The position numbers and the translations under genes are program-made. Below, piece after piece: positions 6,179 to 13,883 of a stretch of DNA of 18,667 nt (positions are counted from its first letter, which is position 1; each line of letters begins with the position of its first letter). The notes below the pieces were generated by a model. The model was not told the DNA's origin, searched no databases, and was given only the letters and a program-made list of their open reading frames with translations. Origin of the DNA: Bacilli bacterium (GTDB lineage: Bacteria > Bacillota_I > Bacilli_A > RFN20 > CAG-826); contig JAEDDA010000020.1 of NCBI GenBank assembly GCA_016298185.1, positions 1-18,667 on the forward strand, given 5' to 3'.

Positions 6179-7381
6179 ATGATGAACAAGTTACTCTTTC
6201 ACGGATCACCAAAAATAGTAGAAAAACCACTTCTTTATCAAGGCAAAAGCAGCAATGATTTTGGTCCTGGTTTTTATTGTTCGGAAGATCGAGACCTAGC
6301 TAAAGAGTGGGCGGTCTCCTATAAACGAAACGGATATCTTAATAAATATGAGATAAATATAGAGGATTTAAATGTTCTCGACTTAACTGAAGAGGATGAT
6401 GGCCTTTTTAAATGGATTGCGTTACTTCTTCTTAATAGACCTATATCAATTGATTTAGAAACTAAAGAAAGATTCATTGATTTATATAAACCAAATACCT
6501 TTTTCACAGACATTATTATCGGCTATCGTGGTGACTCTAGTTTCTTCTCATTTTTGGATGAATTTTTACATTCCGAAATGGACCAAAAAATATTGAAGAA
6601 AATCATAAAAAAATCAGGGCTTGGAAAAGAAGTAGTTTTAGTTAGTCAAAAGGCAATTGATAAATTAAAATTTATTGGTTGTGAATCTGTGGCTTATCAA
6701 GACTGCTACAGATTGAAGCAAATTAGAGATGAAAAACAAAGAGATATTTTCATCAAAAATTTCAATCAAAAAGATATCTTTAATTTCAAGAGAAAAAACC
6801 TCGCTTTATTCCTTGATTATGGAGTCAATGTTTTGAATGTTTCTTTGGAAGGTTTATGGTCAAGATTTTTACTTAACGATAAGTCAATTCGATTTGCAAA
6901 AAATGATTATGGTGTAATCACTGGTATTTCCGGTATTGAATTAGCGTATTCCGTAACTGAGTTTGCATACGATAAATCCTATATCTATGAACAAAGTGAT
7001 ACTGTGGAATCGTGGTTAGGCTCTTATCTGGCGTATGCTCAAGACAAACTCAATGTTTCTTTCCAATTTATTAATAAATATGTTCCAATCACTGAACTAT
7101 TATCTTTATATCATCCATTCCACCTGATGAGCGAAGATAAGTTCGTGGATTTTTTAAGAACTGCTTTGAAGGTTAGAAAAGGTAAAACTAATTTAGAGAT
7201 ATATCGTCGCGAAGCAAAACTATCACGTAGTGAATTATCTAAAAAGTCCGGTGTCCCATTAAGAATGATTGAGCATTATGAACAAAGATTAAAGAACATC
7301 AATAAGGCAAATTCCGAGTATCTTCTCTCTTTAGCGGATTCCCTATATATTGAACCTGAGAACCTTTTAGAAATTGAATAA
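6179..7381 (+). CDS. DUF3990-type ADP-ribosyltransferase-like protein fused to XRE helix-turn-helix module
   Basis: 400 aa, three modules. Residues 1-185 resemble DUF3990, an ADP-ribosyltransferase-fold family often found in toxin-like settings: LFHGS (H8), DFGPGFY (27-33, Y33), DIIIGYRGDSSFFSF (111-125) and LGKEVVLVS (148-156, E151). H8, Y33 and E151 are a plausible H-Y-E catalytic triad. Residues 205-330 hold a conserved helical region (LFLDYGVNVLNVSLEGLW at 210-227, TGISGIELAYSV at 248-259) that I recall in standalone Firmicutes proteins carrying the same HTH. Residues 335-400 are an XRE/HTH_3 domain (TNLEIYRREAKLSRSELSKK, then GVPLRMIEHYEQRLKNINKA). In many gut genomes these parts are separate genes, so the enzyme and its likely regulator/antitoxin module seem fused here. 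ATG codons at 6179 and 6182 both follow a -10 box with no Shine-Dalgarno site. It stands alone with no partner gene. No signal peptide, so it acts in the cytoplasm. Catalysis and toxicity are inference. Confidence 0.75.
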   Translation: MMNKLLFHGSPKIVEKPLLYQGKSSNDFGPGFYCSEDRDLAKEWAVSYKRNGYLNKYEINIEDLNVLDLTEEDDGLFKWIALLLLNRPISIDLETKERFIDLYKPNTFFTDIIIGYRGDSSFFSFLDEFLHSEMDQKILKKIIKKSGLGKEVVLVSQKAIDKLKFIGCESVAYQDCYRLKQIRDEKQRDIFIKNFNQKDIFNFKRKNLALFLDYGVNVLNVSLEGLWSRFLLNDKSIRFAKNDYGVITGISGIELAYSVTEFAYDKSYIYEQSDTVESWLGSYLAYAQDKLNVSFQFINKYVPITELLSLYHPFHLMSEDKFVDFLRTALKVRKGKTNLEIYRREAKLSRSELSKKSGVPLRMIEHYEQRLKNINKANSEYLLSLADSLYIEPENLLEIE

Positions 7382-7440
7382 GTCCTTTATTTTTAAAAAT
7401 GTTTTTTCCTTTCTAAATGTGGGGTTTTTGTTTTTGTGTC

Positions 7441-7469
7441 TTGTGGATATGCGCTCTTGTGCGTAGAAT
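7441..7469 (+). promoter_or_regulatory. Candidate promoter of the hydrogenase operon
   Basis: TTGTGG (7441-7446), 17 bp, TAGAAT (7464-7469). The predicted start is near 7476, giving a leader of about 50 nt that ends in AGGAGG (7516-7521), 5 nt before the ATG. Three direct TTGTG copies (7434, 7441, 7457) cluster here. The -35 is weak and the -10 matches 5 of 6. Confidence 0.45.
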
Positions 7470-7526
7470 AATAAACGCGTGATTAAAAACACATAAGAAA
7501 AAATAATAACCAGGTAGGAGGCTATT

Positions 7527-8009
7527 ATGGCAAAATTACAACCACATGCTGTAAAACTTATTACAGAAATAGTTGAAAGGTACAAGGATGAACCAACACC
7601 TACAATGATGATCCTTGAAGACATTCAAAAGGAATACGGATACATTCCTCTAGAAGTTCAAGAATTAGTCAGCGAATTAACAGGTGTCCCAGTGAGTGAT
7701 ATCTACGGTGTTGTCACATTCTATTCTTTCTTCTCAATGACACCAAAAGGAAAATACGTTATTGGTGTTTGTCTAGGTACTGCTTGTTACGTCACAGGCA
7801 GCCAATTAGTGCTTGATAAGTTCTGTGAACTATTAGGCATTAAACCAGGAGCAACCACAGAGGATGGTTTGTTCACAGTTGACGTTTTACGTTGTATCGG
7901 TGCGTGTGCGGTCGCTCCTGCTGTTAGCATTAACGGCAAGGTCTATCCACAAGTGAAAGTTGATAACGTAAAGAATATCATCGCGGAATGTCGCGCAATG
8001 GAGGCTTAA
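7527..8009 (+). CDS. hydC: NuoE-like [2Fe-2S] subunit of trimeric [FeFe]-hydrogenase
   Basis: 160 aa, the usual length of the NuoE/HydC/HndA 24-kDa subunit. An N-terminal helical bundle (1-70, with the YGYIPLEVQ segment) precedes a thioredoxin-like domain whose [2Fe-2S] ligands are C82, C87, C123 and C127 (CLGTAC and CIGAC). It passes electrons between the flavin subunit and the rest of the complex in the cytoplasm. AGGAGG stands 5 nt before the ATG, one of the strongest ribosome sites in the window. It is the first gene of a three-gene operon; the next gene starts 4 nt after its stop. The same family occurs in complex I and NAD-dependent formate dehydrogenases, but the hydA gene two steps downstream decides the assignment. 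Confidence 0.93.
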   Translation: MAKLQPHAVKLITEIVERYKDEPTPTMMILEDIQKEYGYIPLEVQELVSELTGVPVSDIYGVVTFYSFFSMTPKGKYVIGVCLGTACYVTGSQLVLDKFCELLGIKPGATTEDGLFTVDVLRCIGACAVAPAVSINGKVYPQVKVDNVKNIIAECRAMEA

Positions 8010-8013
8010 TTAT

Positions 8014-9903
8014 ATGGCGAAGATTACTAATGAAAAAGAACTCCAAGCGAGATTTGAACACTGCGGAAGTTGTTTACAAAAGAAATTCCATTGTGAACCA
8101 GGACACAAAGCAATCGTTGTTTGTGGTGGTACCGGATGTTTATCCGCTGATTCACAAGAAATTATCAATAAATTCCAAGAATTGATTAAAAAGAATGGTC
8201 TAGAAGATAAAGTTACCGCAAATATCGTCGGATGTTTCGGTTTCTGTTCCCAAGGACCTTTCGTGAAAGTTTTCCCAGAAGAAACTTTATACGTTAAAGT
8301 ACAAGTTAAAGATGTTGAAGAATTATTCGAAAAAGACATCTTAAATAACGAAGTTGTTACGCGTTTACTCTTTGTTGATCCTCAAACCAAAGAACACGTG
8401 CAAAAACAACATGATATTAACTTCTATAAATTACAAAGAAGAGATATCGCATTACATGGTAATGGTGAAATCGATCCAGAAGATGTTAATGAAGCTATCG
8501 GTAATGGTGCATTCCAAGGTTTAAATAGAGCCTTGCATATGTCCAGAAAAGAAGTTATCGATGAAGTCTTAAAGTCTGGATTAAGAGGTAGAGGTGGCGC
8601 TGGCTTCCCAACTGGAAGAAAGTGGTCATTTGTTCCTGATACCGATGAACCGAAATACATGATTTGTAATGGTGATGAAGGTGACCCAGGTGCATTTATG
8701 GATCGTTCCATCATCGAAGGTAACCCATGCGCAGTTATCGAAGGTATGATGATTGCTGGTTACGCTATCGGTGCGCAAAACGGTTATTTCTATGTTCGTG
8801 CTGAATACCCAATCGCCGTTAAACGTTTAGCAAAAGCCATTAAAGATTTAGAAGAACTCGGAATCTTAGGTGATCACATCTTAGGTACTGACTTCTCATT
8901 CCGCTGCCACATTAGATTAGGCGCTGGCGCCTTCGTGTGTGGTGAAGAAACAGCCTTAATTAATAGTATTGAAGGTAAACGTGGTATGCCACGTCCTCGT
9001 CCTCCATTCCCTGCTGTTAAAGGTTTATGGGATCATCCATCAGTCGTCAACAATGTTGAAACATTGGCGTGCGTTCCATATATCTTAAGAGAAGGATGGG
9101 AGAAGTTTGCCACAATCGGTACAGATGATACCAAGGGAACAAAGGTCTTTGCTCTTGGTGGTAAAGTCAATAACGTTGGTTTAGTGGAAGTTCCTATGGG
9201 AACAACATTAAGACAACTTATCTATGATATCGGTGGTGGTATCCCAGGTAACAAGAAGTTTAAAGCCATTCAAACTGGTGGTCCTTCTGGTGGATGTTTG
9301 ACCGAAAAAGACTTAGACACTCCAATCGACTTCGGTAGCTTAGTTGCTGCTGGTAGTATGATGGGTTCTGGTGGCGCGATTGTTATGGATGAAGATAACT
9401 GTATGGTCGACGTCGCTAAATTCTATATGACATTTATCTGTGATGAATCATGTGGTAAATGTTCACCATGCCGTATTGGTACAAAAAGATGCTTAGACAT
9501 CTTAACCAAGATCTGTGATGGTAAAGGTACACTAAAAGACTTAGAAGATTTGAAAGAACTATCAAAATTCATTCAAAGCAACTCCTTATGTGCTTTAGGC
9601 CAAACCGCAACCAACCCAATCTTATCCACAATGAAAGCATTCCCAGAAGAATACGAAGCGCACGTGAGAGAACACAAGTGCCCAGCACATGTTTGTAAGA
9701 AAATGATGGAATACTACATTGTTCCAGAAAAATGTATGGGTTGTACATTATGTTCCCGTAACTGTCCAGTCGCATGTATCGGACTCACTGACAAACCTGC
9801 GAAGATTCCAGGAAAATTCATCCATCAAATCGACGTCAGCAAGTGTGTCAAGTGCGGTAGCTGTATGTCCGGATGTAAGTTCGGCGCAATTATTAAAAGA
9901 TAA
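8014..9903 (+). CDS. hydB: NuoF-like NAD(H)/FMN subunit of trimeric [FeFe]-hydrogenase
   Basis: 629 aa, the length of HydB/HndC flavin subunits. Parts in order: N-terminal thioredoxin-like [2Fe-2S] domain (C37, C42, C74, C78), preceded by three further Cys (C17, C20, C27); FMN and NAD(H) site with GRGGAGFPTGRKW (192-204) and NGDEGDPGAF (219-228); SLBB-type domain (about 375-445); [4Fe-4S] site C480, C483, C486 and C526 (ESCGKCSPCRIGT); C-terminal 2x[4Fe-4S] ferredoxin domain with C574, C577, C580, C584 and C588, then C611, C614, C617 and C621. Members of this family exchange electrons with NAD(P)H and, in bifurcating complexes, with ferredoxin. GGAGG (8000-8004) lies inside the end of hydC, 9 nt before this ATG. 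Whether this enzyme truly bifurcates cannot be proved from sequence. Confidence 0.95.
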   Translation: MAKITNEKELQARFEHCGSCLQKKFHCEPGHKAIVVCGGTGCLSADSQEIINKFQELIKKNGLEDKVTANIVGCFGFCSQGPFVKVFPEETLYVKVQVKDVEELFEKDILNNEVVTRLLFVDPQTKEHVQKQHDINFYKLQRRDIALHGNGEIDPEDVNEAIGNGAFQGLNRALHMSRKEVIDEVLKSGLRGRGGAGFPTGRKWSFVPDTDEPKYMICNGDEGDPGAFMDRSIIEGNPCAVIEGMMIAGYAIGAQNGYFYVRAEYPIAVKRLAKAIKDLEELGILGDHILGTDFSFRCHIRLGAGAFVCGEETALINSIEGKRGMPRPRPPFPAVKGLWDHPSVVNNVETLACVPYILREGWEKFATIGTDDTKGTKVFALGGKVNNVGLVEVPMGTTLRQLIYDIGGGIPGNKKFKAIQTGGPSGGCLTEKDLDTPIDFGSLVAAGSMMGSGGAIVMDEDNCMVDVAKFYMTFICDESCGKCSPCRIGTKRCLDILTKICDGKGTLKDLEDLKELSKFIQSNSLCALGQTATNPILSTMKAFPEEYEAHVREHKCPAHVCKKMMEYYIVPEKCMGCTLCSRNCPVACIGLTDKPAKIPGKFIHQIDVSKCVKCGSCMSGCKFGAIIKR

Positions 9904-9917
9904 GGAGGATATGATTT

Positions 9918-11675
9918 ATGGCATTAGTTAATATCAAAATCGAAGGCCGTGACTATCAAGTCGAAAGTGGCTTAACAGTCTTAGAAGCCTGCCGCAAATG
10001 CGGATATCAAATTCCTTCCTTATGTGCTTTCAATCATGGTAAATGCTCCAGAGCAAGCTGCCGTGTTTGTTTAGTCGAAGTTAAAGGTGCGCGTGGATTA
10101 TGCGCATCTTGTGAATACCCAGTTAACGAAGGTATGGAAATCTCCATCTCCTCCGCGAAAGCCGTTGAAGCTCGTAGAGCCTCAGTGGAATTAATCCTTT
10201 CTAACCACGAAAAAAACTGTTTACAATGTCCAAAGAATGGCCACTGTGAATTATTACATGTTGCTGAAATGGTTGGTGCAAGAGAAGGTAAATATATCGG
10301 TCCAATGACACCAAAAACCTATGATGAAGTCGCTCCTGGCATCATCAGAAACTCCGCAAAATGTATCTTATGTGGTAGATGTATTGAAAGATGTAAAGAA
10401 GCACAAGGTATTGGCATCTTAGGTTTCGAAAACCGTGGATTCAATGTCGTTGTTTCTCCAGTTCAAAATAGAAGTTTCGCCAATGTCCCATGTATGCAAT
10501 GTGGCCAATGTGTTAACGTCTGTCCAGTCGGCGCATTAATGGAACACAGCGAAATCGACAAAGTCGATGAAGCCTTCAGACAAGGCAAGAAAGTCATCGT
10601 CCAAACCGCTCCAGCAGTTCGTGCTGCTATCGCAGAAGAATTCGGAGAAAAAATCGGTACCCCAGGTACTGGTAAAATGGTTGCCGCATTACATCGTTTA
10701 GGATTCTTTAGAGTCTTTGACGTCAACTTCGGTGCGGACTTAACCATTATGGAAGAAGGATATGAATTAATTCATAGAATTAAAAACGGTGGTGTCTTGC
10801 CACAAATCACATCCTGTTCCCCAGGTTGGGTGAACTATATGGAATACTTCTATCCAGAAGTGATCCCAAATGTCTCCACCTGTAAATCACCTCACATGAT
10901 GCAAGGTGCTGTTACAAAGACATACTTTGCTAAAGCACATAATATCGATCCTAAAGACATCTTTGTCGTTAGCATCATGCCATGTACCGCAAAGAAATAT
11001 GAAAGACAACGTCCAGAAATGGATAAAGATGTCGATGCCGTCTTAACAACACGTGAATTAGCTAAGATGATCAAACGTTCCGGTATCAACTGGCAAAAAT
11101 TACCAGAAGAAGAATTTGACCAAGACTTATTAGGTGAATATTCTGGCGCTGGTGTTATCTTCGGTGTTACCGGTGGTGTTATGGAAGCCGCTTTAAGAAC
11201 AGCCTACTTCGTCTTAACCGGTAAAGATTATGACAAGATCGTCTTTGAAAACGTCCGTGGTTTAGAAGGTGTCCGTGAAGCGGAAATCAAAGAACTCGGC
11301 ATCAAAGTCGCCATTGCTTCAGGTATGAAGAGTGCCTCTAAGTTAATCCAAGAAGTCAAAGAAGGTAAATCACCATATACCTTTATTGAAATCATGGGTT
11401 GCCCAGGTGGCTGTATCAATGGTGGTGGTCAACCATACGTTCAACCAAACCTATTACCAAATGAAGATGATGATATCTTAGAAACATATCGTCAAAAGAG
11501 AGCTGATGTCTTATATAGTGAAGATGAAAGACAAGTTATTCGTCAATCTCACAACAACAAAGACATTCAAAAACTCTATAAAGATTTCCTTGGTGAACCA
11601 TTAAGTGAATTAAGTGAAGAATTACTCCACACTCACTACAATGCCAACAGGGAAAAATACCCAGAAGGTAAATAA
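9918..11675 (+). CDS. hydA: [FeFe]-hydrogenase catalytic subunit
   Basis: 585 aa, M3/CpI-like layout. Clusters in order: plant-type [2Fe-2S] (C36, C48, C51, C65), His-ligated [4Fe-4S] (H97, C101, C104, C110), two ferredoxin [4Fe-4S] sites (C149, C152, C155, C159 and C192, C195, C198, C202), then the H-cluster domain with L1 TSCSPGW (298-304), L2 MPCTAKKYE (354-362) and L3 MGCPGGCINGGGQP (493-506). C300, C356, C495 and C499 are the H-cluster ligands. L1 reads TSCS where standard enzymes have TSCC, so the usual proton-relay Cys is Ser. The C-terminus (505-585) is a small-subunit-like segment. It makes or uses H2 and completes the trimer with the two upstream genes. AAGGAGG (9902-9908) is 9 nt before the ATG. 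No HydE, HydF or HydG maturase is encoded in the window. A strong terminator follows. Confidence 0.96.
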   Translation: MALVNIKIEGRDYQVESGLTVLEACRKCGYQIPSLCAFNHGKCSRASCRVCLVEVKGARGLCASCEYPVNEGMEISISSAKAVEARRASVELILSNHEKNCLQCPKNGHCELLHVAEMVGAREGKYIGPMTPKTYDEVAPGIIRNSAKCILCGRCIERCKEAQGIGILGFENRGFNVVVSPVQNRSFANVPCMQCGQCVNVCPVGALMEHSEIDKVDEAFRQGKKVIVQTAPAVRAAIAEEFGEKIGTPGTGKMVAALHRLGFFRVFDVNFGADLTIMEEGYELIHRIKNGGVLPQITSCSPGWVNYMEYFYPEVIPNVSTCKSPHMMQGAVTKTYFAKAHNIDPKDIFVVSIMPCTAKKYERQRPEMDKDVDAVLTTRELAKMIKRSGINWQKLPEEEFDQDLLGEYSGAGVIFGVTGGVMEAALRTAYFVLTGKDYDKIVFENVRGLEGVREAEIKELGIKVAIASGMKSASKLIQEVKEGKSPYTFIEIMGCPGGCINGGGQPYVQPNLLPNEDDDILETYRQKRADVLYSEDERQVIRQSHNNKDIQKLYKDFLGEPLSELSEELLHTHYNANREKYPEGK

Positions 11676-11681
11676 TCAATT

Positions 11682-11711
11682 GGGGGTGGGTAAAAGCTCA
11701 CCCCCCTTCTT
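11682..11711 (+). terminator. Rho-independent terminator of the hydrogenase operon
   Basis: GGGGGTG (11682-11688) pairs with CACCCCC (11699-11705); the stem extends inward by a G-T and a G-C pair around loop TAAAAG. It is followed by the T-rich TTCTTTCTCTT. This is the most GC-rich hairpin in the window and cleanly ends the operon 7 nt after the hydA stop. Confidence 0.88.
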
Positions 11712-11741
11712 TCTCTTAATTAACATTAATATTTATTAACT

Positions 11742-13079
11742 ATGAAAATTACATTCTATAATTCCTTAACAAATTCCTTAGAAGAATTTAAAACCGTTAA
11801 ACCAAATGAAGTATCCATGTATGTATGTGGACCTACAGTTTATAACTATCCACATATCGGTAATATGAGACCAGTTGTGGTCTTTGATACTTTAAGGCGC
11901 TTTTTAAGCTATGTCGGCTACAAAGTTACTTATGTAAGTAATTTTACCGATGTCGATGATAAAATCATCAAAGCCGCCCAAAAAGAAGGAAAAACAGAAA
12001 AGGAATTAACTGAATTTTATATACAAGAATTTTTAAAAGTCACAAAAGCTCTTGGTAGTGATAAACCAAACATCACACCAAAGGTGACTGAATATATTCC
12101 TAAGATCATTGAATATATTGATAACTTAGTGAAAATCGGCGCTGCTTATGTGGTTGATGGTGATGTTTACTTTAGAGTGCCATTAATAGATGATTATGGG
12201 TCTTTAAGCGGAATTAATCCTCAAGACTTAGTCGTAGGCGCACGTATTGAAGAAAATAGTAAGAAAGAATCACCATTAGACTTTGCATTATGGAAAACCA
12301 CAGATGAAGGCATCAAATGGGATTCACCATGGGGTAAAGGTAGACCAGGCTGGCATACAGAATGCTGCGTTATGATCGATACCATTTTCCCAAATCAAGA
12401 AATTGATATTCATGGTGGTGGATATGATTTAAAATTCCCACACCACGAAAATGAAATCGCCCAAACAGAAGCCACACATCATAATAAGATTGCTCATTAC
12501 TGGATGCATAATGGTTTCATCAATTTTGGTAATGAAAAAATGTCTAAGAGTTTAGGTAATGTTGTCTACGCAAAAGACATGATTGAGAAGTATGGTGGAC
12601 CGGTTACTAGATTAGTCATTTTGAACGCTCATTATCGTCAACCAGTTAATTACACTGATGAGACAGTTAATGCCGCGATTCAAGAAGTCAATAAAATGCA
12701 AATGGCTTATAAACAAATGGCCTTACAACTTCAAGTCAATAACATTAATTTAGATGAAGGTAAACCAGTCTATATTGAGAAGTTCCTTGAATCACTTGCT
12801 GATGACTTAAATACCGCGAATGCATTAGCGGAATTATATAACCTCATCAAAGAAGCAAATCAAACAATTAGGAGTCGTGAGATTGATTTTGCTAAGCTCA
12901 ATAATCAATTCAAAACACTCACTGATATGTTTAACGTTTTAGGGTTAAATATTGAATATGTCAAATTAGGGGATGAAGAAAGAGCCCTCTATAATGACTA
13001 TTTATCCGCAAAACAAGAGAAAAACTTTGCAAAATCGGATGAAATTCGTCAAATTTTGATTAACAAAGGTATCATGTAA
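11742..13079 (+). CDS. cysS: Cysteinyl-tRNA synthetase
   Basis: 445 aa class I aminoacyl-tRNA synthetase, slightly shorter than the usual 460-480. It charges tRNA-Cys. The HIGH box is HIGN (38-41) within CGPTVYNYPHIGN, and the KMSKS box is at 266-270. The zinc that selects cysteine should be held by C29, C208 (GWHTEC), H234 and E238, matching the known ligands of the E. coli enzyme. The anticodon-binding helical domain runs from about 310 to the end. The ATG has no Shine-Dalgarno site; the upstream bases are A/T only, and TAATAT at 11727-11732 could be a -10 giving a leader of a few nt. No T-box fits in the 66-nt spacer. In Bacilli cysS heads the cysS-mrnC-rlmB-yacP-sigH block, and the two genes after it match that order. 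Confidence 0.96.
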   Translation: MKITFYNSLTNSLEEFKTVKPNEVSMYVCGPTVYNYPHIGNMRPVVVFDTLRRFLSYVGYKVTYVSNFTDVDDKIIKAAQKEGKTEKELTEFYIQEFLKVTKALGSDKPNITPKVTEYIPKIIEYIDNLVKIGAAYVVDGDVYFRVPLIDDYGSLSGINPQDLVVGARIEENSKKESPLDFALWKTTDEGIKWDSPWGKGRPGWHTECCVMIDTIFPNQEIDIHGGGYDLKFPHHENEIAQTEATHHNKIAHYWMHNGFINFGNEKMSKSLGNVVYAKDMIEKYGGPVTRLVILNAHYRQPVNYTDETVNAAIQEVNKMQMAYKQMALQLQVNNINLDEGKPVYIEKFLESLADDLNTANALAELYNLIKEANQTIRSREIDFAKLNNQFKTLTDMFNVLGLNIEYVKLGDEERALYNDYLSAKQEKNFAKSDEIRQILINKGIM

Positions 13080-13124
13080 TTAGTTGAAAAATACATCGCT
13101 ATATAAATTAAGAAAGTAGTATAA

Positions 13125-13841
13125 ATGAATAACAGAAAAGATAATCTAATATATGGGAGGAATCCATTAAAAGAAGCGCTTCGTACAAACAGAGTGAAGC
13201 TCGTTTATCTTTCGAACGGTTTTTCGAATAATGAAATTCTTTCCCTTATTTCAAATTGCCGTGTTCAAGTGAGTTATATTTCGAATAAAGAACTTGATGC
13301 GATGTGTGATGGTGTTCACCAAGGCTGCGCTGCCTTGATTAAAGATTATGAGTATTATTCTCTAGAGTCTGTTCTTCAAAAAGCCAGCAAACACGAACAC
13401 CCTGTTTTATTAATTTTAGATGGGATAAATGACCCACATAACTTAGGAGCTATTATTAGGTGTGCGGATGTCTTTGATGTCTCGGGTATTTTAATTCCTA
13501 AGCACAATCAAGTTCCTCTTAACGCTACGGTAGCAAAAACTTCAGCGGGTGCGATCAATTATGTCCCTGTTGCTTTAGTAGGTAACCTCAATCAAACCAT
13601 TGAAATCTTAAAGAAAAATGGATATTGGATTGTCAGCAGTGATGGTTCTGCAAAAATCAATTATCAAGATTTGAAATACGACTTCAAAGTCGCTCTTATA
13701 ATCGGTAGCGAAGGACAAGGCGTGAGCAAATTAGTTCTTAACAATTCCGATTACATTGTGAAAATACCTGAATCAGGTCACATTAATTCATTAAATGCTT
13801 CGGTTGCCACGGGCATACTGCTAGCAAAGATTCGCGAATAA
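13125..13841 (+). CDS. rlmB: 23S rRNA 2'-O-methyltransferase RlmB (TrmH/SpoU family)
   Basis: 238 aa SPOUT methyltransferase, expected to methylate the ribose of a conserved 23S rRNA guanosine (G2251 in E. coli numbering) using SAM. The N-terminal substrate-binding domain covers 1-80. The catalytic knot has motif 1 DPHNLGAIIR (103-112, with N106 and R112), motif 2 IIGSEGQGVS (192-201) and motif 3 IPESGHINSLNASVATGI (214-231). Length is typical of the RlmB/YacO group. It lies 45 nt after cysS; the mrnC gene usually between them in Bacilli is missing. Only a weak purine-rich AAGAAAG precedes the ATG. A terminator-like hairpin follows. TrmH-family enzymes acting on tRNA are the alternative, but gene order favours RlmB. 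Confidence 0.9.
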   Translation: MNNRKDNLIYGRNPLKEALRTNRVKLVYLSNGFSNNEILSLISNCRVQVSYISNKELDAMCDGVHQGCAALIKDYEYYSLESVLQKASKHEHPVLLILDGINDPHNLGAIIRCADVFDVSGILIPKHNQVPLNATVAKTSAGAINYVPVALVGNLNQTIEILKKNGYWIVSSDGSAKINYQDLKYDFKVALIIGSEGQGVSKLVLNNSDYIVKIPESGHINSLNASVATGILLAKIRE

Positions 13842-13844
13842 TAT

Positions 13845-13883
13845 AAAGATTCCTCCTAAATAAATTGAAAGGAGGAATTTTTT
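13845..13883 (+). terminator. Terminator-like hairpin containing the sigma-factor ribosome site
   Basis: ATTCCTCC (13849-13856) pairs perfectly with GGAGGAAT (13871-13878) across a 14-nt loop and is followed by TTTTT. It looks like an intrinsic terminator for cysS-rlmB, though the loop is long. The GGAGG of the right arm is also the only plausible Shine-Dalgarno site for the sigma-factor gene, and CCTCC of the left arm would mask it. The element may therefore terminate, block translation, or both. Confidence 0.65.

Noticed and set aside
11676..11741. T-box leader before cysS
   Set aside because: The spacer is only 66 nt and is largely occupied by the hydrogenase terminator; no T-box sequence is present.
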